Shown piece by piece: positions 28,645-42,600 of a stretch of 64,000 nucleotides of DNA. Position 1 is the stretch's first letter, and each line of letters opens with the position of its first letter. Under the pieces are notes generated by a model. It was not told where the DNA came from. It was given only the letters and a program-made list of their open reading frames with translations, and ran no database searches. Source of the DNA: Diphasiastrum complanatum (lineage: Eukaryota; Streptophyta; Lycopodiopsida; Lycopodiales; Lycopodiaceae); contig CM055108.1 of the NCBI GenBank assembly GCA_029204225.1, forward strand, positions 22,120,326 through 22,184,325, in the 5' to 3' direction. A program made the translations under genes and the position numbers.

Positions 28645-31600
28645 AGGTTTACATAGCTTGACAAGCTTCCAAAGTACAAGACTCTACTAGCCGATAGAAT
28701 AATTGTTTTCTTGTTCTATATTGTTCAATATCAGATTTTCATACTTAAGTCACTGATAGTTTCTCCTATCACTTAGACTAACTCTTCCACATGGATTCCC
28801 AAGGGAAAGCCAGTCCTATCATGGACAAGCTTGATGGAGCCAATTACCATATGTGAAAATTTAAGATGAAAATTGTGCTAATGGCAAAAGAATTGTACGA
28901 CGTTGTTACGAGTGCAGAAGGGAAACCCAAAGCGGACGACATGACAATCACCGGATGGAAGCTAAAGGATGGAAAAGCTTTCGTGCTGATCATCCTCAAC
29001 ATCACGGATACCCAGATCGGCCACGTATCCGAGGCTCAGACATCGAAAGAATTCTAGGACATCTTGAGCACACTATATGAAGTGCGAGATATAGCTTCCA
29101 AAATACATCTCAGGAAGATATTCTACTCCCTCAAGATGATGAATGGTGATTCTTTGTAGAATCACATTAATCAATTCAAGAACCTGCTAAGACAAATGGC
29201 CGCTGTCGGATATCATAGACGATCAAGATGTAGTGATGCAACTGCTTACAAGCTTGCCAAGTTCTTACAACAGTTGGGTGATGATCATCACGACTCATCC
29301 AGAATTGACTCTTTCCAAAGTCATTACTATGTTGTTGCAGGAAGACATGCGAAGGAACGAAGCCTCGAGTTCCTCAGCTGATTCTCATGCCTTGTACACC
29401 AACAAGAGCACGACAAAGCAGAAGAAGAAGAAAGGCCCGAAGCAATTAAAGCCAGACCAGAAACCAGCTCAGCACAAGGAACAATCAAATCCGTAGACAA
29501 AGAAGAAGCTGTTCTATAGATATTGCAAACAAAACAACACGAAATACAAGATTGCCGCATACTTCAAGCGAAGAACAACAGCAAAGGGCAGTCGAATCAA
29601 GTGGCGAATGCAGTTGTAGAAGCTTCACAACCTATTCAAGAAGCGGATCATGATGCCTTCATGACCAACCATCAAGGAGCATCTGGCGACAGTTCTTGGT
29701 TCCTGGATTCCGGAGCCACTCAGCACATGACTAGCCTCATTGGCTGTTTTGAGTCTTATACACCTTACAATACCCATAAATTTGTTCACCTTGGCGACAA
29801 TAGCACACAAGCTATTAAAGGTGAAGGCACTGTAAGATTATGCTTTGCAAATGATCAGTCTAAGCTACTCTCTAAAGTCCTGTATGTACCAAAGTTATCT
29901 ACGAATCTGCTCTCTGTAAGCAGAATCACAGACCTAGGACATAGAGTAGAATTCAAATGTGATCAGTGTAAAGTAGTTGATAGGACATGCAAGATCCTAG
30001 CACTCAGAAAGAGGCATGGATACTTGTATAAATTGAGTCATTGCTTTTCTGCCTCTAGTCAGGCTCTCAGTACTTCAATTCATTCAAATAAAGGTTTACT
30101 TTGCCATTATAGACTTGGTCATTTAAATCATGCTGCTGTACAACGAATGTCTAGACAATCTATTGTTCTTGATCTCGACTATCCTTGCAAAAAAGTCGAG
30201 TTACCTGTCTTAGTTGGTAAACAGACTAGGAAACCATTTAAGTCAAGCCATCAACATGTTGCTAGAGGATTGCTAGATGTTGTACATTTAGATATTTGTG
30301 GCCCGATGACAAATCCTTCGCTGAAGGAATAACCTTTATTGACGAATTCTCTAGAAGGACGATGGTGTATTTCATAAAGAAGAAATCAGAAGCCTTCAAT
30401 TGCTTCAGAATCTTCAAGGAGCTTGCAGAAAAGGAGACTGGAGGGATGATCAAGGCCCTAAGGTCAGACAACGGTGGAGAATATATCTCTGTCGAGTTTA
30501 AGGAGTATTGCCAAAGCCAAGGCATTGAGCAGCAATTCATCACTCCTTACAATCCTCAGTCTAATGGCTTAGCTGAGAGGAAGAATCGTACTTTGGTCGA
30601 ATCTGCTAAATGTATGCTATCGCATGCATCGTTGCCCAAGAGATTCTGGGCTGAAGCTATCTCCACTGCAGCTTACGTCCAGAACAGATGTTCGACCAAA
30701 GCCCTCTCAGACAAGACACCCCATGAGGTGTGGACATGCTCTAAGCCTTCTTTGAAGAACCTAAGAGTGTTTGGGTGCATTGCCTACGTGCAGATCCCAA
30801 AGGACACAAGGAAGAAATTGAACTTCCAAGGTCTCAGACCATCCTGATCGGATATACTTTGTCAAATAACACTTACAAGCTGTACGATCCTGATACCCAG
30901 CAAATCTTGTATAGCCGGGATACAATCTTTATCGAAGATCAGTTCATCGACCTCAAAGGCAAGGGTATTGCTCATGAAGAACCTTCATTACCTACCGTTG
31001 ACACAATAGTCCGAGCTTCTGGCTCATGCATATCTATTGTCAACCCACTTCGAGACAGCGAATCAGACGAAGATGTTGATGCTACACAACAACAAGTCCC
31101 AGGAGCGGTTCATCAGTCGAATCCTCCCAGCAAGCCGAGTGCGCACATAGCCCACAAGGTATACTCTTGAGTCTGTCTGTCTCTTAATGCAGGAACCGAT
31201 GACAGTCGAAGAGAGACTTAGCCAACCAGACTCTGATCTCTGGAGAGAAGCCATGGATAGAGAGTATTCCTCTTTGATCAAGAATCAGACATGGTCATTA
31301 GTCGAAGCTCCTATTGGCTGCACTATCATTGATTGCAAATGAATCTTCAAGGTCAAATATAATGCCAACGGAGCAATTGATCGAAGGAAGGCCAAACTGG
31401 TAGCACGAGGATTCACCCAGATCCCAAATGTTGACTACAATGAGACTTTTAGTCCAGTCATCAAACATTCGTCGATCCGAATGCTCTTGTTTTATGCTGC
31501 AGCTGCCGACTTCGAAGTACATCAACTTGATGTACAAACAGCCTATCTGAATGGAGTTATACAAAAAGATGTCTACATGATCCAGCCTGAAGGGTACGTT

Positions 31601-32182
31601 CTGGAAGGCATGAAGAATTGTGTCTGTAAACTCCACAAAGCATTGTACGGCTTGAAACAGTCTACCAGGGCTTGGTTTTAGAGGATCAACACATTCCTCA
31701 ATGAACAAGGATTCAAAGCAAGCACTGTTGATTGCAACGTTTATTCGAAGTTAGTGCAGCAATCCTTCATTATCATCACCTTGTACGTGGACGATATGTT
31801 GTTTTTTAGCAACGATACCAATATGGTTAAGGATTCAAAATAGATGCTGTTCTCAGAATTTGACATGACTGATCTGGACGAAGCTCACTTCTGTCTAGGG
31901 ATTCAAATCCACAGAGACAAAGCAAATCGACTGATTTACATCACTCAACAAAGGTATCTCCATAATTTTCTTAACAGATACAATTTGATGAATTGTAAAT
32001 TAGCTCACTCACCAATGGATCCAGACCTGCATTTGTCAAAGGACCAATGTCCCCAGACAAAGCAGGAACAGGAGCAAATGAGAGAGTATCTGTATCGATC
32101 CATACTAGGATCTCTCATGTATGCAATGGTCTATACAAGACCAGATATCTCTTTTGCTGTTAGATCCTTTGACCAGTTTGAT
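28645..32182 (+). mobile_element. Ty1/copia fossil: gag, protease, integrase, RT
   Basis: Parts in copia order: gag from about 28,792 ('MDSQGKASPIMDKLDGANYH'); protease near 29,697 ('SWFLDSGATQHMT'); GAG-pre-integrase near 30,095 ('CHYRLGHLNH'); integrase 30,296-30,840 with 'RSDNGGEY' and 'PQSNGLAERKNRT'; RT 31,190-32,180 with 'QLDVQTAYLNG', 'KALYGLKQS' and 'LYVDDM'. RNase H and the 3' LTR are absent: the element stops at 32,182 where a minus-strand element begins. Broken, with roughly ten breaks, so old. Confidence 0.93.
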
Positions 32183-33899
32183 TCTCAGCGTATTGCTTGA
32201 AGTCTTTGAGGCAACGAGATGCTTATGACTTGTTCTTAATGAACATTACACTGGAAAATCGGGAGTAATCATCAATGAATGTGATAAAATACAGAGCTAG
32301 ACCTAATGAAGGACCACACAAGTCACTGTGTATCAGTGACAAGATGGAATTCGCCCTTTTGGCTTGTCCTCACGGTTTTCTCATCCTAGGTTGTTTCCCT
32401 AGTAGAGAATTTTCACGGATAGTCTGATTAGTTGTGGTGACAACAATTATATTCATGTCCTTGACCATTTTATTGTGATGCATATACAAGATTGAACGCA
32501 TGTTTAAATGACCTAATCTTTGATGCCATAAATTTGCATCTGAACAATTCATAAAAAGTGCAACATTGTGACTCAGTATGTACAAATTCTCTTCTCTGTA
32601 AAAAAAGATGATTTCCTTTGAGTTCTCATCTAAAATAGTACATCGGTTGGCAGTGAACAAAGCTCTATAGCCCTGATCTGTGATCTTGCTAATAGATAAA
32701 AGGTTCTTTGTTAATTTGGTACTCCATTAAGCTGCCTAGTGATGCCATCAGAGAACTGTAGTTGAATAGACCCTTGGCCTTCAACTTGGTGTGAACTGGA
32801 GTCACCAAAGAAAATGTATTTTGATTCTGTAGCTGTGAGTGTAGAGAAGAGGTCCTTACATGGCATCATGTGCTGAGAAGCACCTGAATTGAGATACCAT
32901 TATGGGGATCTCTACTGGATTGATTTTGTACCATCATCGCCTTCTCTTCATCTTGAGATTCTTTGATTGTGTCAGAGTTCCCTTCTTGGTGCTGATGCAT
33001 CTTCTTTTTTGTTTCATTGTACTTGAGGATGCGACAGTCCTTGATGTCGTGGTTGGTCCTTTTGCAATATCTGCAAAATAGCTTGGTCTTGGACGATGAG
33101 TGACTATACTATTGTTGTTGTGGTTGTGATGTTGCTGGTTGTTTTGCCTTTGTCTTTTTATCCTTGAAGCCTTTCTTCTTGGATTGCTGCTTGTTTGAAT
33201 AGAGTGCCATAGATTTGGTACTCATAGATGTGGACAAGCTTCTTCTCCTGATTTCTTCCTGCAACAAGCTTGCTGTCAATTTTTGGAGAGATAGCGCAGA
33301 AGTATTGCTCAGAAGCAACACTAAATTATCGTAGGAGGATGGAAGACTGGCAAGAAGAGACATGATAGAGTCTTCTTTTGATATAGGAGAACCTATTGCA
33401 GCCAGTTGGTTCATCAATTGCTTGAACTCGTTCAGATGGTCACTGACTGAGGTGCTTTCACTCATTCTGAGTGTTAGTACCTTCTTCCTCAAGAAGAGAC
33501 GAGTCGAGACATCTGAGATCTCATAGATGCTAGTGAGTGTATCTCATGCTTCTTTGGAAGTAGTGTAGTTGGATACATGAGCAATTTGAGTGTCTTTAAG
33601 GCTTAGAGATACAATGGCAAGAGCCTTGCCATCCTTGGCTTCCCAAACTGGGAGCTGTTCCGGTTCTGCCGGTCTGGCTATAGAACCGTCGACGTATATC
33701 CATAATTTTTTTTTCAATCAGGATCATCCTCATTTTGAACTTTCACATGTGGAAGTCATCTCCATTGAATTTATTGATCAAGCGGATCTCTGAGGTGCCT
33801 TCCATAGTGATCGAAATTATACACAAACAACTTAGAACAGCTTTGGAAAAAGATCCTGGACTATAGTAATCCACTGAACCAATGCTCTGATACCACTTC
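32183..33899 (-). mobile_element. Ty1/copia fossil: integrase start, protease region, gag, PBS, minus strand
   Basis: Read on the minus strand from 33,899 downward: primer-binding site complement at 33,884-33,895, gag (clear at 33,109-33,492: 'LRMSESTSVSDHLNEFKQL', 'SLLASLPSSYDNL'), GAG-pre-integrase ('DANLWHQRLGHLNMRS' at 32,370-32,660) and the first part of integrase ('FITFIDDYSRF'). It is cut at 32,183 against the plus-strand element. Broken, with several breaks. Confidence 0.9.
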
Positions 33900-35525
33900 T
33901 GTTGGTGTATGAACGATGGTCTACTTGGTCTACGAGAAATTACGATTGCAGCGGACGGGACAGAAGCAGAACACGAGAGGCGATTACGATAAAAACGATG
34001 TCTCTATCAATAGTAAGAAAAAAAACAATGAACACAATAGTAACTGCGATTTCAGGAACATGGATTGACTAGGGAACGGAATCAAAAACTTGTTATCCTT
34101 TTGGGTTATCAGAGTAGAAGTCTGAGACTGGCGTAACAGTAGGATTGCGAAGCATTAGGCATCTTGGACAACCATGTGATCCTTTGTCTCTGATAATTGT
34201 GTTTGTGTGCAAGAGAGTGAGAGAGACAATTGCATTCAATCAAGAACGTAATAATTAAACAGTAGCAAATCTGTATAATAGAGAGAATCGAAACACAATA
34301 CAGTAGCGCTGATAAGCGCGTATTCCTTCTTCCAAGCCCTAGATGGACACTGCCTATCTAGTACTGATTTTATGATCATTCAATCAATGAGCCTATGTGC
34401 GAAAAATCTTAATGACAGTTGAATACACATAAACAATGCACGCGCATAAAGACATTCAAGATTATACACAAGGAATAAGATGTGAAAATGGCATCTATAT
34501 TCTCAAACGCACACCCATTGACGCGAGAGAATCTCTGTCTGTTATGAATTCTAACTCGTTAACTAGTCTCGCTTACTAGTGAACTCTGACATCAACTCAT
34601 CTACCAATGCTTTGCAACTCAACTCAACCGTCTCTCTGTTGTTCATCCTGTTTATATAGGAACAGAGAAAAATGGTGTAAGCTAATCATTCGTGATTACA
34701 AAAACTGGTTCACCCACGTTCTAACGGCTTCCAGTTTGTTGTCTCCTTCGTCTGTGGAGTTCGTTCTGCATCTGGTACTTTTCTTGATCTTCCCTGTACT
34801 TGGGTCATGAGGATCCACCATTTTGTAGCCGTCTGAGACCTTAAGAGTTTCTCTACAATGCATTTCGGTGTTCTTTGACAAGCAACCACAGATAGACCGT
34901 AGCAGGGGCTTTTGCGGTGCTTGGGCGGTTCATCTCTTTGAGAGGAGAGAATCTTGTGAACAATATTCGTTGAATCTGTGGTGGCCTTCGGTCAGCTTCC
35001 TTTGTGGATTGCCTTCGGTTTGTTTCATAGGTGACTGTAAGATCCAGCTTGGCGGTTGCCTTCAGTTTACTTTGCATGTGACCTCAAGTTTCATCTTATA
35101 GTGTCTTGGCGGCTTCTTGTTGCGAGCCGTGGTGTTCGTAAGTGTTGACATTTGGTTTTCTAAAACATTGCAATAGACGTAGGTTGGAGTGTTGCAGTAG
35201 CCTTCGTTGGATTCGTTGCTTTGCTTTCGCGGTTGCCTTCGGTTCGGTTGTGTTTCGTTTATAACCGTAACGTTGACCCTTGTGATGCGTTGCGGTTGCG
35301 GTTCCAGTCAGTTTCCTTCGACTTCGTAATGGATCGTATGCAGGACTTCATGGTTGCCTGCGGTGGCCTTCGTTGAAATCGTATGCATGAGCATTGCAGT
35401 TGTTTATGGTTTTTGTCTGTGGGCAGTTTCTGTGTATCTCTGCAGATAAGGCCTATTGGCTCTTTACTTGCATTTATGCAGAAATTGGATCATAAGCAAA
35501 AAATGCTTTGTAGGTAGAAACTTGA
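33900..35525 (-). repeat. Copia LTR region shared by two minus-strand elements
   Basis: Starts TGTTGG at 33,900, just past the primer-binding site of the element on its left, and ends near the 3' end of the pol of the element on its right. It therefore serves as 5' LTR to one and 3' LTR to the other, or contains both. The right edge is uncertain. The 34,981-35,380 part is rich in the word GCCTTCG(G)T. Confidence 0.6.
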
Positions 35526-35529
35526 TGTT

Positions 35530-37760
35530 TCTTCAGCTCCCTCTCAAAGCGTGGTAGTCTTATGATTCCTAGATTGGCTCTTTGTCTTTCAAACAATCCC
35601 TTGTCTAAGGGTTTAGTGAATATATCAACAACCATCTATTTGGTCAGAATGAGCATAGTTTTCAACTTGTTTTTCTCAACCATGTTTGTGATCAAGTGGT
35701 ACTTGATTGCAATGTGCTTCATTCGTGAATGAAACACAAGGTCCTTTGTCAGGTGTATGGCAGAGGTGTTGTCCATGTAGAAGATCAACGACTTTCTGAG
35801 CCATGTCAGTTCCTTGGCCATCTTCACGGGCTAACCCATAGAATAGTGGCATTTGCTGCTATGGTGCATCTTCCTGATACACTCTTACAATCATCCCTCA
35901 ATGATGCCCAACTTGCATCACTATAGGATTTGACTTCAAATCTTGTTTTGCGTGAATAGCAGAGTCCGTAATCTTTCGTTTGTTGCAGGTATTACAAGAC
36001 TCTTTTAGCAATCTTCCAGTGTATTGGTCTTGGATTGATGTTGAACTAACTCAATCTGAATATTGCATATGCAATATCCGGTTTGGTGTTTTTTGCCAAA
36101 TACATTAAAGAACCTATCAGCCTTCTGTAGGGCTTGTTGAGCATTGCTTTGCTCTCTTCGTCACTCTCCGGACAGTTTGCATTGGTCAGTACTGTGCCTG
36201 CGACCATTGAAGTGTTTACTCCTTTACATTCAATCTTCTGAAAGTCATCAATGATCATTTGAGTGTACCATGATTGGTGCAAATACAATTTGTCGTTCTC
36301 AAGGTTTGGATTGATTTCCAATCCTAGGTAGCATTGTGCTTCACCCAGGTCTGATATCTCAAAATGTATGGAGATATCCTATTTTAATTGTGCAATTAGG
36401 ACATCGCTCCTTGATAGGATAAGTGTGTCATCTACTTAGATGCCATTATGATGATCTCTCCATGCACAACCTTTACGTAGACACTATAGTCTGCTATCAT
36501 AGGTTTGTTCATATCCTTTGACGACTAGTTGAGATTTTCATTTGGTTCTCGAGCCATCGGGATTGAGCTTCAACATGAAAATCCACTTAGTGTCGATGAT
36601 TTTCGCATCAAGAGGTTCCAAGTCCTGTTCTTCATCATTGAACTATACTCAACATTCATGGCAGTGTGCCAATTGTCAGCATTCGAATTGGACAATGCTT
36701 ATACTACTGAAGTAGGTTCATCATGACTGATGAATGACTGAGGGACATAACGATTGATGTTGGGCAGATCTTCGAATAAAATTTGGTTGCTGAGATGATG
36801 ATTCTCCTTGTTATGCGACATGGGTGTCTTTGATTGTCGAAACAATCGTAGGTCGAAGCCAGTCGATGGTAATGGGAGTAATTGGAATGAACTCTTGTAG
36901 TGGATGCTTCTGCTTGAAGTCATAAAATCTATCTTCGAGGAAGACAACATCTCGACTGATTGAGATACAGCTTGATTCGACATCGTAGATTTGGTAGGCT
37001 TTGTGTGATGGCGAGTATTCGATGGAGATACTCCTGCAACTGATAAGATTGAGCTTCTTTCTCAGGTTAGAAGGAATCTGCACATAGCAAAGACAACCAA
37101 ACACTCGGAGGTGCTTTAGACTCAGTTTGTAGCCATCAAAGGCTTCAAAGGGAGTTCTTGAGTCCACTACTTTAGTACTTGATAGTTCTCTACTGTGGAG
37201 TGTAGCTAGTGGTGAACCGATGATGAATGCTGCATGATGATAAGTAGTCAGACATTTCATTTGACAAGAACTCTCCCCCACTGTCTGTATGCAGGGTCTT
37301 AAGTCTTTGACCAATCTGTGTCTCAGCAAATTGCTTGAATTCTTTGAAACAGTTAAATGCCTCAAACTTGTTCTTGATGAATATAATACTGGTGAATCTT
37401 GAATAGTCATCGATAAAAGTGATAAAATATATGCTAAACCCAGAGAGTGAGTGTTCACTGGGCCAAATGTATCAATTCTAGAATGGACTAGCTCTAGTGG
37501 CTTGTCCCTTTGGGAATCTTGATCTAGGAAGTTTCCCTAGTAGGCATATCCCAGAGACATGTCTAAGTTGTCATAAGAGGGAGGAAGACTAGACAAAAGA
37601 GACATCTTAGCATCTTCGTTCGATATTGGCGAACCTATTGCAGCTAACTGATTTAGCAGTTGTTTGAATAAATCCAGGCTATTACTTAGATCGACATAAG
37701 GAATATCTTAGTAGGTGTCAATGACAACCATGAAGGGAGCGAAACAATTAAGCGTCTATG
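35530..37760 (-). mobile_element. Ty1/copia fossil: gag piece, integrase, RT, RNase H, minus strand
   Basis: Minus-strand parts: RNase H ('MDNTSAIHLTKDLVFHSRMK', 35,636-35,827), RT end ('RRLIGSLMYLAKNTKPDIAY', 36,046-36,321), decayed RT to 36,800, integrase C-terminal part ('LKHLRVFGCLCYVQIPSNL', 36,811-37,458) and a gag piece ('LAAIGSPISNEDAKMSLLSS') near 37,580-37,650. The protease region is missing between gag and integrase. Broken, with many breaks. Confidence 0.9.
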
Positions 37761-38579
37761 ATAGCCATGCTTCCTTCAAGATTAGATATTTGATTGGTGG
37801 TGGAACGAGTATCAGAGTGAGAGAAAGGAATTACCAAAAGACATTCAACAATGTAAGACTCACATTAAGAAAATAGAGAATCTGAATTGAGTTGTTGTGG
37901 ATACAACGATCAAACAACGATCCTGTGTCTAAGAATGGTTCACAGTAGTAGCGCATTTGTGTTGTGATCTTACTATGCTAGTTACAGACTGAATACTATC
38001 TCTACTTCTTGAAATACTTTCACTCTCTCTAAAATCTCTGATCATGTGGAATCAGATAATTCTGATACAATGGAGTTAACGGAGGAACTTTGAATCACGC
38101 TCTGCTAATTGACTCTAATTACATATATCTCATGCATTGTATGTTGTTATTATGTATGTATACATGCGTGACAGTTATAACAACTGTGTGGGAAACGAGC
38201 GTGAAGTAGTGCAGTTACTGCAAAGTATTGAAATGAACTGTGACATAGTCTGCATCGGACAGGGTAGAGGAATAGCTCCATTTTGGCTAGTGGTAGTTGA
38301 CGATCATCAAAGATTTCAGCCAAGTCGAGTCAACTAGTTTGTTCTAGGGAAGATGTCAATGGAGTTGATGTCAGGATGTCGACGAAGTCGAGTCGGTGAA
38401 GTCGGTGATCTAGACATCGACGAAGTCGATCCTGCTTCTGCTTCAAGTCAATGTATTGCACAGATGGTTCGACTTGTGTGAGTAATACTGCATGCTATTG
38501 TAGAGAGAGAATATTTACATAGTATACTAGTGCTCAAGAAATGAATTTAGGTGAGTCAGAGTGAAGATTAACTCCAACA
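37761..38579 (-). repeat. Possible LTR of the preceding minus-strand copia element
   Basis: Non-coding stretch ending CCAACA at 38,579, which would be the TGTTGG start of a minus-strand LTR. It carries the hairpins TCGACGAAGTCGA (38,379-38,391) and ATCGACGAAGTCGAT (38,416-38,430). The primer-binding site expected at its other edge was not found, so the call is tentative. Confidence 0.4.
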
Positions 38580-39640
38580 AAGTGTGCATCTTGCAAGGGT
38601 GCAAGAGTGAAGAGGATTGGAGAGTGCACTATCTATGAATCCTTCTTGGATAGTATTAGTAGACATGAAATGACTTGCTTCTTATCTTTAAGATTGATGA
38701 TGTTTAGTACTTTATATGACAAGACAATGAAGTTGAATGCTTTCCAATCCACATTGATTGTTGATAAAGCAATTTCATTGGATAACTACTTTTGTAGTAG
38801 TTTGAATAGAGTCATTTTTTTGGGAAATCTTTGCATCCACATGCTTTGTGCATGATCATTCTAATGTAAGGACCACAGAAAGTCCTACATCAATGATAGC
38901 AATAATGGTGAGATTGTAGAATCTACATGTATTCTACCAAAGAAGTTGTCAATGGTGGAAATATGGTCTTTCATGGGTGAAAGACTTGAAAACTTGAAAA
39001 AGCATGTATGGATCGACACCTTAATTAAGATCATTGATGGTTTTGAGTCAATTCAATTGGAGGAGCAAGCTCAAGACCCGAAGACTCCAAGAAAAAATTT
39101 TAGTAACAAAATGGAGCCATCAAGGCTCAAGTTCATTGGCAAAGGAAGGAAAGGTGAGAAGAGTGACATCTCTCATGCATTCATCAATCCATTTCGTCTT
39201 GCTCTATGTGAGCAAAGGATCTTGCAGGCAAGGGATTGGCATAATCATGGAGAGATCATCAAGATCATGGAAGTAGAGCCAAGTTCTTGGCATACTCATC
39301 TCAAATCCTTCTTTACTCTCTTAAATCCATATTGAGAGAACATGATCCGGTTCTTATCCTTATGTTTAATAATGGACCAGGATTCATTCTTGCATTATAT
39401 GCTTATTATCTCCTCTTTCATGAAGATGATGCAAGAAGTTTTGACAATTCTACTCTAAAATTGGATTTGGAGCCATCAAGGCTCAATCATATGAATCAAG
39501 CAAGGCAAGTTATTTTTGGCAACATTATTTATGCACTTAATAGCTTAATTGATGTATCATCAAGTGCACAAAATGCCTTAAAATTCATAGTTTGGTATGT
39601 TTTAGTTTTGAAGTGTGCTACATGTATATAGACACAATAA
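38580..39640 (+). other. Unassigned stretch with moderate open frames
   Basis: Plus-strand open frames at 38,607-38,855, 38,946-39,335 (129 codons, 'WSFMGERLENLKKHVWIDTL') and 39,287-39,631 (114 codons). None shows a domain I recognise. Composition is AT-rich and similar to the surroundings. It could be a decayed gene or element part, or chance. Confidence 0.3.
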
Positions 39641-42600
39641 TGGAACATCATGTGAGGGAACCTTTAAGAGGTGGTGAAAGATCCTTCATGGACATCACTC
39701 TCTTTTGGAGTCTCAAAAGTCCCTTGTTTGTAGCTGGATTTTTTAGACACTTTTAAAGTATTCATTCATCAAGCAAGAGAGTTGTCGATATATCAAGCTA
39801 AATTTGAGGAGTGTGAGAAATTGCCAAAAATTGGCAAATCTAGCCTGATCAAAACCATGTAAGTTGTATATAGGTGGGTCTCGCATGTGTGATTTGAGGT
39901 CAAAGTAGTTTTATTCATAGGGTTAGTTAGCCTTTTTTGGTCATAATTCCTACATTATAGGACCAAATCCCTAAAATCAACCTGGTTGGTTGATCAACCT
40001 AGCCACCAACATGGCAAAATTCAAGGGTTAGGCTAGAATGGAAAATCAGGACAAAAATGCTCAACAATCTTCTTTATTACATGTTGGATTTTCACCTAAC
40101 TTGGGGTGGGGAAGAGCTTTTGTACATACAATTCATTTCTCCATATTTATGCCTTGAAAATTTTGAGAGCCCATTGGCAATCTCGACTCTCTACACTGTG
40201 TACTTAGTTTTTTATTGTGATCTAATGAAATATAAGTGTCCTTAACGTTATTTACAGTCCATAGGTCGTACTGAAGGTCGTACCACACATGTGGGGGTCG
40301 TATCTTCAAGTTTGGACCCGACAAGCAATAGACGACTACGTGCCCACTGACTTCAACTCAACTATCCAAGCGACTAAAATGGTTTGCGATTATGAGATCA
40401 TGTTGGTTCCAACTGCCCCCACAATAGCATCAAAGGTTTTTTTTAAATGGATCCAGATCAAGTCCAAGCTTATTTTCAAGAGGCAACTCAGCCTCAAATG
40501 GCAACCAAGCCTCAAGTAGTGTGAATAGGTTCCCAACAAGAACATGATTTGGCAACCTAGGCAGTAGCTGGGGAATACCTTTTAGAGAAGGAACAACTTT
40601 GGCCCTTTGGCCAATCACACCAATAGCTCACCAACAGTGGGCAGATCCCCTCACTGCTTTAACTATCAAGCCCTTACACAATTGGACATTCCAACAGGGC
40701 CAAATTGATTACAGCTAATAAGTCCAAGACAACAGAAATAGAGGGCTATGCAAACCTGACAATATGTTGTGCCTTATCGATACCATTTACGTAAAGAAAG
40801 TTGGTAAGTCATTGTAGTTCGTCATTGGCCATCCTATTCTCGTTAAGATTGGCAATATTTCCATGAAGTCATTTACCCTTTCTAATATAGCTCAAGGCAA
40901 TATCTTTGTAAAAACCAGCATGCTCTATTTTTGTATTTTCGTCTAAAGGTGCATATGAAGTTAAAAGTTTCATAAGCTTGAACCATCCATTATAAAGTTC
41001 AAAAGTGACTTCATTCATTAGATTGTTGTAAAGTAATATGGTTTAAGCCTTTCTCTAAAGATCTTCGTAAGATGGCACTTTTGACAATACTACAATTTGT
41101 GCATATGACATGATCAAATCTTTTTGAGATGAAATTTTTGAGACGTTTGATAATAAGACATTGACAGGAATGTAGATTTTCTATATCAAATTCACAAAAA
41201 ACATCATAAGAAAAATACTACTCACTTTTAACACTTGGTAGATACGACCAGCCAAAGATAATATCATGAAAGAGTTCTCGTCTACAATACCAAAAAGTCT
41301 GTGTAATATGTGCGTAAAAGTGCTTCACATGGATAGTCTCAAAAACTCTATTACGGTAGCATAAATGTAAAAAACGTCTCCCTGTGTCGCTGCTAGTGGT
41401 GACTTGGAGACGGTCGGTCGCTGGTATACTGATTTCCCTTCTAACTGCCCCATCTTTGCACATCGATTAGGATCTATAAAAGTTCAATTTTTTGATTGGT
41501 AGATCATCTTTCGTACCACTATTTTGTTCTTCCCTTCCTTTGAAATCTGAAAATCACTTTTTCTTTCCTGTTTCTGATCCAGACATGACTGGGTTCGAAT
41601 TGTTAAGATTGAAAGTGCCAATTCTTTTGTTCGAGTTTTGAAAGTACTTATCTTGGAGGGTAGAAAAACTAGGACATTTTAGAAGGCGCTCTATTTCTCG
41701 AATGTTTTCGGCATCTCCCAAAAGTGCAAGAAGTTAGGAAGACAAATCTTTGGCAAGTTTGATGGAAGCGTCAATCATTATTGGCGGATTAAAAAAAAAG
41801 TAAGGTGTGATTTCACTACATCTCTGGCAAGTTTATGAAGCCACATGAAGAATGCATTCAACTGATTTTGGAGGAAAGCACCAGGAAAAAACTTGGCTAC
41901 GTTATTCATCATGAACCAAATAGCATGGTCAAACCAAATCATGGAAGATTTATTTTTGCATTTTTCACCACATCTACACTTGAAAAAAGGTCTTTTCCAG
42001 TTTCAGATTCTAGCTTGCTGTAGGTTCATTCTATTGAAGCCGGTTTCAAGGTGGCCTCTGATTCTAGCCTAGGTTTGCTCAGAGGAGCAGCGTGATGGCT
42101 CAAATTTGTTCACACAAATGATGGTATTGAAAGAAATAGGGATATCACGTAAAGCATTTTTATGCATGGCAGTCAACTTGCATACTTGTATTTATTTTTC
42201 TGTCAAATGAGTCATCATGATCCAGAGATCAATAGGAATGGGTGCAAGAAAATTGACGGAAGGTAGACTCCAAAGTTTATAAGACGTGAGGGTAGATTTG
42301 TACTCAATAATTCTACCAGGAACAAATAGAGAGAGATACAAAACAACACTTAGTTCCTCTTGACAAAGCAAGACTGAAACTTTTTAAAGCCTTTATTCAT
42401 AATCCAACAAGGTAAGGTACAGTTGAAAAGTAAAATACAGTACTAAAAGACACCATAAAGCATAATCACTCTTAAAATGTCCCACTGATACTTGTCACCA
42501 TCCCACACAACAAAACCGCACAAGTTAGTTATGTGAAGAAGACAGGTGTCGTAGTTGTACGTCAATTGTTATTCATGTCCAAAAGGAGTTATACTACTTA

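Noticed and set aside
27498-38579. A host gene within the copia nest
   Set aside because: Every recognisable coding block on both strands is copia gag, protease, integrase, RT or RNase H.
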